The notes beneath the pieces were generated by a model. The model saw only the letters and a list, made by a program, of their open reading frames with translations. It searched no databases and was not told the origin of the DNA. DNA of 64,000 nt from Lanius collurio (lineage: Eukaryota; Chordata; Aves; Passeriformes; Laniidae), in assembly GCA_020086605.1 (NCBI GenBank), contig JACBWW010000004.1, positions 31,820,001 to 31,884,000 on the forward strand, in the 5' to 3' direction. Of the stretch, positions 1 through 12,800 are shown one piece after another; positions within the stretch are counted from its first letter, which is position 1, and each line of letters begins with the position of its first letter. Both the position numbers and the translations under genes were made by a program.

Positions 1-698
1 AACATCAATTATTTTCACCATTTGGTGTCTGCAGGTAGCCATTAGATTACACAGAACCACAGTAAACCAATACACATACAGCCAGTTTCAAACACTGAAG
101 GTGTTAAAGATTCCTCAGGAAGAAAACCCCCGTTGCTTACATCCTCCTTAGTTTTTCTACTCCTGTTATTTGTTACTTAAACATCTACTATACTGCAATA
201 AGAAGGAATTAAATGCACTTCAGAATACAGCCTTACTATTCAAGATTGGGGATAATCTTGACATAAACAAGTGAAACCCAAGAAAAATTTCACATAAAAA
301 TAATAGAAAAATCACTCAGTTCTACATATTGTGAAAATCCTTTAAACCATCTTTATGTATCTGTGACTCTTTTATACACTTAGAACCAAAGGCTGTAAAA
401 TAAATGTAGAAGCACTTAATGCAGTTATTGATCACAAATGCATGAATGTTCTCCATGACCTGCCTGTCTTGTCTGCCTGGAGAAATGAAACAAGCCTGCT
501 TCTTTTTTGTATGTAAACAGTAATGTGACATCTAATAATGTCAAATCTCTTTCCCTTTTCTCATCCCCTTTCTCCTTTTCCCTCCTTCCCATAAAACTGG
601 AGGAGCAAGGAAAGAAAACCTGGTCTTGAGATTTTCCTGCCTTATGGAGCCCTTAGATATAGTAATAGCTCTGTTATATTCTTAACCTCTTTGTGCAG
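1..698. other. Intron of gene A (5' part outside window)
   Basis: No exon is seen here. The paralogue B has an exon of the C2 domain (34950-35086) just upstream of the exon that matches 699-830, and nothing like it occurs in these bases, so gene A's earlier exons must lie before the window. The end of the stretch is a pyrimidine-rich tract leading to the acceptor at 697-698. Confidence 0.6.
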
Positions 699-830
699 AA
701 TGTGCTGGAGCTGAAGGTCTGTGATGAAGACACTGTCACCAGGGATGATGAACTCTGCACAGTTCTCTTTGACATAGACAAACTCACTGTAGGACGTACT
801 GTCCGCGTCAAGTTTCAGCTGAATCCACAG
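699..830 (+). CDS. Gene A exon: end of C2 domain
   Basis: 132 bp, phase 0 at both ends, between a TGCAG acceptor and a GTAAGC donor. It encodes the last strands of the C2 domain, including the acidic DEDTVTRDD loop that in this family helps bind calcium. It matches gene B exon 4 in length and sequence. Confidence 0.92.
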
Positions 831-3800
831 GTAAGCAATGGAATTGGTGACAACAAAAGTAAACTCTCTCCTTCCATCTCAATAGATCCTTTTACAGTGT
901 TTCATTATAGGAAACATCTATTAAACTGTATTTTGCTGAAAAGAAAAACTTCAATGAGTGCTTTATGTTAGCTTTTGTTGAGAACAAATATCCATGCTAA
1001 AAGTCTAGGATGGAACCAGCAAGAACTAGTTATCCAGAGTCTTAATTATTAATATTTCTGGGTTGTTTTTTGACTCTTTGTGTAAATTCTGAATTTTCAG
1101 CCCCTTTTTATTTTAATGGTATTAAAGAGGCTAATTACTTTTGTGTTGGGAATTAAAATCTGAACAAATGGCAGTTTTAGCAGAACAGAGTTCTTAAGCA
1201 TGCAGATGTGCTTATAAAGCATTTAGATTTCAAAAAACTAGTTTTAGCAACTGCTTTTTCAATATATTAAAATTCAATATCTTCTGTTAATGCTACAGTT
1301 TTCTGGGAATTTTCCTAAATTCTATTCTAAATGCATATTTTAAAAATTATATGTAACTGGTATGATGGAAGCTGTGAAGAAAAAATAAGTAATCAATCTT
1401 TCTTTTTTCTTCTCTCTTCAGGCACGTGAGGAGCTAGAAGTGGAGTTCACACTGCAGAACACGTGAGTAAAGTCCTAAATTCTTAATAAAGTGTTATATT
1501 CAGTATAAAAACAGTCTGAAAAGCTGGTTCATATATGATAGTGCTTCTTAAACCTGCAGTCCCTAAAAGCAGTAGCTAGATGTTATCATTCAAGTCTAGT
1601 AAAATGGAATTTCAGAATATATATTTTCATATTTCAAATATATGAAACATGAATTTTTTCCCTGTTTGAATTCTGCCTCTTGTGCACTGACTTCTTCCTG
1701 TTCTCTTTTTTCCCATTGAATCAATGAGATACACATGGAAGTATGAGGACAATGACAATATTCAGGAAGTTTTGACCCTTAGGAGGAGTGCCAAGCTCAA
1801 GTGCTTTAATTACCCCCTTCTAGGGGAATCTTGTTTTTCAAATCCATGACATTATAAAATGCACTTCCTCGAGGTGTCTCTTCAATTCATCTGGCTACAC
1901 ATGGGGTAGAGAAAGGAGCCAAATTCTGCATAAAGTAAGGTCTGAAGACCACTGTGGGAGTCTGAGGACTGAGGAACCAGGAAAGCTGGAGGAGCCAGCA
2001 GTAGCTTCACTTGGTAGGCTTGAAAGATGTTGATGGAGTTTTACTGTTTAGAGGATGCGTTTGTTTCAGGTAATTCATGCTGTGAGTCTGGAAAACTGCC
2101 ACCTGAACTGGAAAGAAAATCTGTTGCAGGATCATGGGTATTCTAGTCTGTCTCCAAAATGCTCTGAGGAAGATGCTTAAAAGGGTTTCTGTAACCAGTT
2201 CAATCCATGTTATTGCACTGAGTGTACTGTTAACCTTAGAGAAGGTACTGCTCTTAGATGGAACTGCTGGAACCTTCTGAAGGTATTTGGGGCACTTCAG
2301 GAGGTGTAGCAGGATAACAAGTGGGTGGACACCTTGAATTCCTGACAGCAGCAGAAATGAGATCTTGCTAGTGAAAAGAGAGTAACTCAGTTTTAAGAGT
2401 GGAGAAGGAAAGATATCACAGTGTTCACACACAAAACAGCTATCAGAGACAAAAGAATCTCCAAATCTCTTATGGAGAGTCATCAGGGTGGATTGTTTAT
2501 TGTTTACTGTGCACCAGAACTGGCAAAAGGCCCAGCAGCATGAAGGCAGATGGTGCCTATCACACCTCAGGAGTGTCACAACACCACTAATGGCAATGCG
2601 GAAGCTCCAGTAGGCATCCCAAATATCCTTTCTAGGGTCCTCCTTCTTTTGCAAGTTACAGGATGGCTTGTGGAGTTGGTACTTGGAATCATACTCTTGA
2701 TAATCCTATCTTTTGATGGGGGACGTTGAGGAAGGTTGTCTGGCTTGGATGTTGTGCACAAGTGGGTTTGCATACGGGAATGAAGGCTGGAATTTGTCTT
2801 GGAGCAAGTGTGCCATCAGCTCTGCACCAGACTCTTCTGTCTGACCTTGCAGCCATGATACCATTTATCCATGATATCATTTTTTCCTGGAGTTGTATTC
2901 AATAAAGTCAGAAATGGGACAATTTTTGCAAGTGATGCCTGAGTAGGAATTCTACTGGTTGGAAGATGATGGTTGGAACTGTAGCAACAAAAAAGGATCC
3001 TTTACAGTATCAAGGAAGAGGTTTTAAAAAGCATGACAGTTATGGCTTGGGTGCTCCAGCAAGAAGGTGTCTGATCTACTTTTTTTCATTTGTAGTATGA
3101 TTCCTGAGTGACCAATGTAATAGTTGTGGCCTGAAGAACTCCACATGCAAAGGCAGGAAGTTGCTGCATTAGAAGTGAGGGAATGTCCCTGTAAGGTCAC
3201 AGTAGGGAGAAAATGGACTTCCTGTCAGAAGGCAGATAGACCTTTCTCCTACTATCCCTCATTTACACTTCTTGCATTTGTGTGGTGATCAATGCTCTTC
3301 TGCCCATCAGCTGAGTCTGGAGTAATGGTCTAAGCACATCTGAATTGATTAAATGTTGTGATAAGGGTAGGATACTGAGAGAGTGTTTTTTTCCCTCGGT
3401 TTGGAATGTGTGATGTCAGGAGTAAGTAATGAAAGGATTTGTCCATTAAAATTGTAGACAATGGATTGCATAGAGAGCTCTGGAAGGGTCTGAACAACTG
3501 AAGTGAAATAGTTAAGGTGGATCACCAGAAAGCTATGGACCAAAACCAACCTCTCCATGTTGAACAAGCTGAGCAGGTTTTGGCAAGTTTTTTTGTCATT
3601 GGTGGATGGGAGAAGTGTTGACAGAGATTAGAGAGAATTTTCAGAGGGCGAGAGCCCTCTGATAACAAGGAATACAGCATGTGGGATAGTTTCTAGAAAT
3701 CCTGTGTTGTCACGAGAACAATGAAAAAGTATTTTTGGGGGGGTAATACGGCAGTTTATTTCTGAAATGAATAATTAATCCCACGAGCAATTTTTCCTGA

Positions 3801-6800
3801 TACTATTTATCTGTAATTTTAAATTTCTTCCTTGTCTTCATTCTAGATTTTACTAATTGCAAAATTCATTACTTTAGCTTGTTCTTTCTTTCCAGCATTT
3901 CAGATGAATAATATCACACATGAAGTGTAACCCCAGGCAAAGAATGTTTCCTGGGGTGCACCTATAATAATGCTTTGCCACTCCTCTTTTTGTTTGTCTG
4001 TAACCTCACTGCAAAAGTTATGTTTTGTGTTACTTTTACCAAAAAGAACATTATAAAAATTACCTCACGATACATTAGAGGGCTGTACGAAATTTGTTCC
4101 TGCATCCATTCCCATTATATTTTATTTGAAATGGAAAGAGAAGCTTCATTTTGGCAGTGGGTTTCCACAACTGCAAGATGAATACCCTCTGTAGTTTTGC
4201 TTCACCCTCACGCCACTGCTGCAATACCAGCAAATTCTCGCCTCTCTGCTGCAGAGGCAGGCACTGAGGGCCAGATGTTTGATCCTAACGACCCGGAGAG
4301 GAAGGCATGCTCCTTCCTCCAAGTTCCTTTTCACCAGCATCCGAGCCAAGGGATTGCAAATGCCTGCCCAATGTTTTCTGGGCCCATAACACTGGCGTGA
4401 GAGCTGCTGCACTTGGGCAGCAGAGACAGAAAAGGTAAGGCCGTTGTACACAGGTTGCTGATTCATGTGCTTTAGTGCTTTTTGTGTTATTTTCTGGTGA
4501 TCATCAGTGGTAACCTAGGCTTTCTGCCCCGTGTCTCCACTGGCAGGGTCCAGCACCAGAACGAGCCCATCCGTGTTGCTACAGGGACGGGGTCCCGCTG
4601 GACAAGGTGGCTGCGCTCGCTCAACATCCCTCTGCCCTCTGACTTCTACTGAAGCCCACACCCGACACTGAGGGGCCACAAAGAGGCTTCTGGTGAACTG
4701 CAAGGTAATTTAAATTTCCAAGGAAAGGTCTGAGAGCCCCAGGGTATTTGCTGTACCTGCTGATTTTCTTCCTGGTCTCTTTTATCTTTCAGATGTCTCA
4801 AGCTGAGGAAGTGCATCTCTAACAACTCTTAGAAGAATGAAGGACCACTCTTACACAACCTTTCATCTCCGCTCCCTCTCCCTTTTTTTTTTTTGTGCAA
4901 ATGTGAAAGACTATGTTTAAAACAAAGCCCAACTAACACAAATAAATGTAAATAGATGTACAAAAAAGCTGTATAAAAGTTAAATATTAATTATTGAAAT
5001 ATGGCAAAAGCAGGACTTTTAGAAAATAAAAGATTTTTTTTCCTTTCTGTAGTTCTGCTGTGTTATTTTGAGAAACACCCCTGATGTGAAGGGGAACCAG
5101 CAGATCATGCTAGCCATTTGGTTTAGACACTGCTGAGAAACCCTCAGGCTGAGTCTCCATCCATTGGGGGCCAAATGTACTGTTTGTGTGTGGAGGAGCA
5201 CTAAAGGCAAAAGTTTTAAGCCAACAAAGAGCTTTTGAGGTGAATACAGCTTTCTTTACTGAAACAATACCATCCCCTATGCTTCTCTTGGGTTGTTAGA
5301 AAGCTCAGAATAGTAGCCCACATTATTATGGAAGCTACCAAAGGAAGGGAAAGCTGGATTTGACATGAAAGAATTCAAATTTTGTAGATAGGTATCAAAA
5401 AATACAGATTCTCTGGTGAAATGGAGCACAGTTTCCTATTCTAGATGAGAACTGCAATATAAGAACCTGTGTGACAGTAAGTTCCTATACAAAATTGCCC
5501 ATTTCATTATTAGTCAGGCATAATCCAAAAATAAGGCAGCAGTTTGATGCATACCAGGTGTTGGGAAATGATCCTTGGGCTCATAGAAACCACTCCAGAC
5601 TTAGTCACTCCTTCAACAGACTTTTAGTGAAGATGGATGCCCAGACTCTCTGTTTTTGTCTTTCCCTGCTGCAGGCCATAATATGCTCCCAATTCTCTTA
5701 GTGAAACTGAGGTCTGCAATAAAAAAAGGCCACAAATCACAAACTGTAATGGAGAAGAGAATGGGAGCATTAATCTGTGTAATGAGGGCCATCTAATAGC
5801 AGGTTGGTTGTTAGAAAAATTGTCAGCTAATCCCAACAAGAGGAAGTTATTCAGTGCTCCAAAGATAGGTAAAATATTCAAAGGTCCTTGCCAACCTGAG
5901 CTCCTCTGCACTCAGCTCAGCTATGTTTCTAGCCACAGCTGGTTTCCTAAAATTCAGAGAAAGATGAGTGCCCTTGCTCTTCTTAAAACAAGGGTATGGA
6001 CCACCAGGTTGAAAAAAAGTTAAAAAATTAAAGCATCCGTTTTTTGCTGTGACCAGCAGAAGCTTTAGAATTCAAGATATAAAAGTTAAAAGAGCAGCAT
6101 GGGGAGTAACAAACAAGTGACAGCAGCTGGGCTTCCTTACAGCGGTGGCAGCAGAGGTGACAACCCAATAGAGACATCTCAGCCATTGGTCCTTAATGAC
6201 TCAGGTGTCCTGGGTCTTCCCACGAGCCTTCCAAGCTCTCCTCTGGACAACAGTGCAGTTCTCCCACCCTGTTTGAAGGTCATGCCTTGAACCTCCCAAC
6301 TTTGAGCCTAACTTTACACTTTGCTGATAGCAGTACCTCAAATAATACTACACTTTACTGGATGTTTACCTCCCTGAAGAGATATCTTTACCTGTCTTTG
6401 CACTTTCATTCCATCAGGCTATGCAGGCTGAAGTCTTTTAATATCTATCATGCTGTATCTTGCTTTCCTTTATTTTTTAATGGAGTATTTGGGGATGGTG
6501 ACACCATATGTCCTATAATGTTACAACTATTTGACTACAAAATAGTAATTAAGTACAAAAAATTGTGTTTGAAACAAAACTTGAGTGGCACTTACACCCT
6601 TTACCTGTGTGCAGGTGGAAACACTGAGTACATTTTTACCAATTCTTGACCAATGTCCTTTAAACTCTTTTAAAATAAATTTCCAAAAAAAAAAAAAATC
6701 TTACAAAATTTTTAAGTGATTAACTGGGTTTTTTTTGAGATGTTTGCTTGAGTTTTGTTGTTGATGTTTTCTTATAATGGAAAGTTTTCCTCAGTGTTCT

Positions 6801-9800
6801 GCACTGTATTTAGCCAGTTCATATTTTTCTCTCAAAGGAAAATACTGACTTGGAAACAAAACTTTAAACTGTTTATGAGCTTTGCAATTTTGAGTGAATG
6901 CTATCATGTATGTTTATGCTGAAATCTAATTGTTGTGATAAATTTTCACTTTAAGTGGCTGAAGACAATGTCATTTATCTAATTTTTAAGGAATTGCAAT
7001 GTCTGGTTTCAGATGAGATAAAATACATACATCAAGTACAGAACTATATGAGATCTCAAAATGTGTAATCCATGGCTTGTAAAGTCTGAATAAATGGCTG
7101 ATACTCTCTGCAGCAGGCTGGGGAGTCAGTACTCAATCCTTGTAAAGTTACATTTGTATGTATTTCTTTTGGAGTAATCTGAGTTCTTGAGACATTATAT
7201 GAATTTACATCTGTAATTTAATGAAATGGTAAATTATAAGATATCCTTAATGAGACACTGCTTGACTTTTCCAATGGAAAAATAGTTTAGAATATAAAAA
7301 TTGTTGGCTGCAGTATACTAATTCACCCCTGCCTTTAGATGTGGAAGCACATCTATACATACAGTGATCTGTTACAATCTCATGTGTGATTTGCAGATCA
7401 TTTAATAGAGGTAAGTACTATTTCTTCTGCCATAGATGGTAATTTTTTTATAAGTTATGGAAAGCTAGGCAATTGTATTCATTTTTGAAGTATAAAACTT
7501 GGATAAAACTGTGTAATACTTAAAAAGTCAAGATGGGTTTAAAAGCTGCAGCTGTTCTCAAACTCAATATGTCACATATCAGTATTCATTGCATGGTTTA
7601 CTAAAGCAAATGTTTAAGACCACAGGAGTAGAAATCCAGCTTCATGTTTATCATGAGTGGATGGAAAAATTGCAACTCAGCTCATCACCTAATCCTAAGC
7701 TTTAAAGTATTTTTGAGTGAGAATGTTAAAGTCAGAGATATCAAAGGTGATGGAGGGGGGAACAACTAATGTGTTAACCATAGACTTAAATATTTGTCTG
7801 AGTTTTCCCACCCATGACATTATCTTCCTTTTTTTTTTTATTTTCAGTCTGGATTATCCTGATGGCATTATTACAAATGGAGTACTAGTGGTAAAATATA
7901 TATTTATTACGATCTTTCTTCTGTCTGAATAACAATGTTCATGTTTCTAACCCTGGAAACTTTGAGCTGTGTCCCAAAGCCAGTACTGCCACCTACTTTC
8001 TTCTATAAACCCATAGGCTCAGCAGTATCAGGAGTTAATGAAGAAAATGTTACAATGCTCATTAAAATGCTCCCATATCTTGGAATGCTCATTATTTTGA
8101 ATATGGCTCATCTTCTTTGCTTAACTGTCTCTCCAAGTTCAAGCAGCTCAAGAGTTGTTCCTCTTTATTTCAGTTTTGGAAAGAAATACCATATCACTAT
8201 TGCCCTCATGTTATCTGAAGACATAGTAATAGATAATAATTGTCTTGCTCATTGATCAACCAGAGGGGTTGGTTGGGAACTGCATGAATCACTTGCAATG
8301 ACATCTGCACTTCTCTCAATAATCATTTATCCTCTCTTCTTGCAGGCACGTGAGGTTTCCTGTTTGGAGGTTAGAGTGGATACTGGGAAGCTGAAGCAGC
8401 AATCCACAAGTGAGGTTATTGCTTCATTAGCCAATTGTTCTTGTGTTGTGATTCAGTCATTATACCAGATGTTGAAAAAGATTAATAATCCGTTGGGCAC
8501 ATTGCTCTGTGTCACATAATACTTGGTTTTGCCATGCCCCACCTTGCAGAAAGATTGTATCTGTCAAAATTCAAGTTCGTCAAGTATTTGGTTATGAGGC
8601 AAATCTTAAACTGATGCAAAAATAGAGCCACAAATATTAGAATGAGAAACTTGGAAAAATTACACTGGTTCTCTTTGTTCATTGCTTGTTCAAAACAAAT
8701 TTTTCTAAGTGGGGACTTTTAGAATTATCTTATAATTAATATGTAGAAATCTTATCCCATATGTTTGATTTGGGCTTGAGTACATACAAAGTTTCTGGGC
8801 ATTTAGGGTTCTGAAGGAGACTCTCTTTTTTGCCTCTTTAGCAAAAGTAATAAACCTAAGTTTAAATGTAAAGTTGTATCACAGGGTTCTTTGCAAGTTG
8901 CAGGAAAGTACCCTGCTACCATAGGATCACCAAAACAGTACTTTGTCTATAAAATGTAGCTCTAACAAATATAGCAATATTCTTCACTAAGTTGATTCAA
9001 ATGAACAGTAGCTTGTGTAAAGCTGCTCCTGGGGCAAATCCCAAAAACTCGTGACTGTTCTGAGTTAAATCATGAATGGAAAATGGACTTCTATGAAGAA
9101 AATGGTAGCACTGACTGAGTTGCATTATAGGATGCTTCAGACTGAGATGTAACATGGGGAGAAAAGGTTAGTGACCTAAAATTGTATGTCTTTTGGCGCT
9201 GATCTTGCAACTGACCTCTCTGTAAACATAAAGGCTTTTCTGTACAAGAACACAGCCTTCAGGTTGTTTCTGTTTTGGTGACATGAGGGTACATGCCAAG
9301 TAGTCTGCTTGAGTTTTGGATTTATAGAATTATTTGATTATTAGGCTTAATATACAAAATATATACAAATTGACTGCCATCAAATAAATGCCTTTAAACT
9401 GACAACTCTTTACATCTAAATCTTGGTTTAATTTATTATTCATGGACAGCATCTAACAAATAGTAAGCTACAATATTTTAAAAATCTGTGAATTCTGTAT
9501 AGTGATTATTTACATAGATTCACCAATGTATTTTGTATCAGTTTTCAGTCTGTTTTGGCCACCTGAAGTCTACTTAGTCATTGTGGTATAAGGAAAATTC
9601 AACAAAAAGTGTGTAAAATAGAGGCAGATTGGGTTTTTTTATTGGATATGTGTGTTTGCTTGTAATAGTTACAATTCTGCTTGTTCCTTGCCTCTCTGTT
9701 TAGACCCTGAGCTCACATTTACAGTGAAAGGATCACATGAAGGATGCCAGAAGATTTTGCTGCACTCTGGCCCCAGCCTTCACATAATCATATTTCACTG

Positions 9801-12800
9801 CATCATAAATGAACAGACAAGACTGGATATTCTATTGCCAGAAGAGGTAAATTCTCTTTCTGTCTGTTATTATTAACCAAAACAAAATTAGAACAAGAAG
9901 TTAATAGAAAAAGTAAACTGAACTAGCCTTCTTAGTGGAGAAGTTCTAGAGATGATAAACCTTTCATGTGTTAATACCCAATGCTTTTTACATTTCTTCA
10001 GCTGGCTGATGGAAATGAAACAGAGAAATCTGGGGTCCTTTCCTTCCCTTTGAATTCACTGCCTTTGCAGAAGGAAATAATACTAGAAGAGGTGAGCATT
10101 TTTAAAATGTGCATAATATTGTTCTGCTAGAAATGAAGTTACCAAATAAACAAAATCACTGTATAAAATAGTACAGCTATTTATTAGCAATGTTTAAAGA
10201 ATTTAAGGTCTTATTCACTTTTAAGGAAGAAGGTGTTAACAATTACTTCAATAATACAAATATAGTTGCAAACCTGCATCCCACAGTTAGGATTAAGTCG
10301 ATTCAAGGAACAAAAAATTACTGTTATATGCACATGCATTCAAAAACCACTTTTTATTTTTTATTTTTTGTAACATTGGTGTAATACTGGGATGGCTAAC
10401 AACTGAAAAAAGACCAATCCAGATTATGAGCTTCGTTCAGATTTCAGTTTGTCTAAATATTGATATTGGAGGTTCTTTTGTGTGTATTTTTTTAAATTTT
10501 ATTTCAACAAGGTAACTTTTCTCATTCTTGTTCCCCTTCTAAGAGTGTGCACACTGGGAACTGGTGTAAGCATGCAAGCTTCTGGAACTCTCTCTGCCCC
10601 AAACACACAGGCTTACTAGAGAAGAGAAAGTTTGATTCCAGAGCAGAGAGTGATGCTTCGGTTGATTGTATAAAAATAATGTCCTTAGGCATATGATTTA
10701 TTTTTGAGAGCCACCTCTCTTAGCATGAGCATTGCCTGACCTTGAAGGAAAGAAATGTTTTGAAATTTGGTGGTAATTAGCTTCATCTTTCTCATTTTCT
10801 AGGATAATTCGTTTCACTTGTGCTTGACAGCAAGAAAATGGTAAGATAGCCTCTTTTGTCCTATCATCCAGGACTACTGTAAGCTAGTTACATAGGCTTT
10901 TTCTGTGATAGGTGGAGAGATGAACACATACTGTGTGAGTGCTTTGTGTTGTGCTCACGTGGTGCATGAGGTAAGTGCAAGTCAGCTGCAGTTACAGGAC
11001 CGTGCAGTTCAGTAAGAGCCTCCATTCAGAGTAAATTAGCCTGCCTTATGCCTGTTGTTCTCACACATGAATAAAACTGTGCTATTCTCATACTAATTTT
11101 ATTCCCCATTGATGCCAGTAGTCAGATCTGCACAATGACTGAAATAAATTCTGTCAGTCCTTAACTTTGCAAAATCATCGAAACAAACATAGGGCAGCTT
11201 CTGCCCCTTCTGCTTCACTGAGCAGAATGGGAGCTGAGACCTGACCAACTGCACCTCTGCCAACCGCCTTGCAGGGACAGAACTGCGCCAGGGATAGGTA
11301 AAGTTGAAGACAATGAGGTTTTATGGTACAGTGGAAAACTTCCTGTGTTTCACAGCACCCCCACTATTAGGTGATATACAGAAGGGAAGCAAGGTGGATT
11401 TTCACAGCATGGGAGAACTTTGTGTAAATGGAGAGCCACCTGTACAACCTCAGCCCATAACAAAATATATTGACATTCAAATTTAACAGACAGGGATATA
11501 GAAAGAAAGCAAGAAAAAATTTAATCTACTGCTGAAAGAGTTGTTTGGGTTTTGTAAGGTAAATCATTTGACCTTATTCTGTTTTCAAAATGACACTCTG
11601 TGATAAAGCAAATTAGGTGGAGAGCAGAGGTTGGTAGCATTAATCCTTGCAGCATTCATATTTGTGAAATATTGGTGAAAATAATTTTCAGGACAGAGTT
11701 TGCAGCCACCAGAAGGAGATGTGACCCAGAAGATTTGGTCAATATTTAGTGTTCTTCTCAGTAATAAGGGTATTAATTTTGCTGAAGGCACATACCATTC
11801 GCTGCCTTTTGATTGGGTTTGCACCTTTTTTCTGAATTTTTTTGCTTGTGCTTCACATTTCTCTACGGGAAAAATTATGTGTATCTGCACATGTGAAAAA
11901 AAAAGTGATGGATATTCTTGCATATTTTCAGGATGAAGCTTGCAAATGCTTATCTAGGAATCTGTTCAGGACACAGCTGAAAGGCTGGATTTCCCAAGTC
12001 AGAGGCTGTACTGGGGGTGATGCTTGATTTGTAGTTCAAGCTCCATCACATAACTCATTAGAACTCTCACTTTAAATGCTGTTAGTGGATTGTCAAAACC
12101 TGAGAACGAGGGATGATGTCATCACTTGAATTTTCCAAGATGTCATAGTGATAAATGGGAATGGATACAGAAAATACTACTTCTGAAATTACTCTTTTTG
12201 GTGATCTTTCCCTGACTTGTGTATCTTGTCTTTGTCCCCATGTTCACAAGAAATCTAAAGTACCTCGGAAACTCCTCTTCATCCTCACTGCTATTTCTTG
12301 CTGGCAGTAGAAATGCTTGTTTTTCTTCTCTCCTTTATCAACAGATAAAGGAGAGAAGACTTGGAAGTAACTTGTTTTACAGATGATTTGGTTTTTGATT
12401 ACCTGCCCTATAGATCTTGAAATCCGCTGCAATTGATGTGTGCATTGATTTGTCCCATTGTCTATTCCAGCTCAGGTGACCTGGATGTGCGCTTGGGGTT
12501 TAGCCTGTGCGTGGAGGAGCAGGACTTCCTGCGGAAAAGGAAGAAATATGTTGCTGCTGCTCTGAAAAAGATTCTTAATTTGGAGGAGGATCTGAAAGAG
12601 CATGAGGCAAGCCAATACAGTCCCTGGTAGCAATGCTCTCAGGGTATCAGGGCCTAGCTCAGAAATTCAAACCAATAAAATCCCAGTTTAATCCTGCTGA
12701 TGTGGGCCAGGCCTGGTCACCTAGGGCAAGGGATGAGCAAGAGAAGCAGGAGCTTGTTAATGTAGCAGAGCAGGGGAGGCAGGATGATGTCTTTACAGAC

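Larger units (their letters stand above)
1463..7847. other. 6.4 kb intron of gene A
   Basis: No PLA2G4 exon is seen between 1463 and 7847. The intron holds an unidentified minus-strand open frame near 2007-2720, a block with exon-like signals and polyadenylation signals at 4150-5030, and otherwise AT-rich sequence I cannot assign. The matching intron of gene B (35928-36699) is only 0.8 kb, so gene A's has grown by insertion or B's has shrunk. Confidence 0.75.

Noticed and set aside
693..698. Start of gene A at the open-frame start before 699
   Set aside because: The frame begins within an acceptor site (TTGTGCAG). The C2 domain is already half complete, so 699 is an internal exon boundary.
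12468..12475. Apparent Trp-to-Cys change at the exon 7/8 junction of gene A
   Set aside because: Gene B has Trp there, but as I recall the mammalian PLA2G4E also has Cys at this place, so gene A keeps the usual residue.
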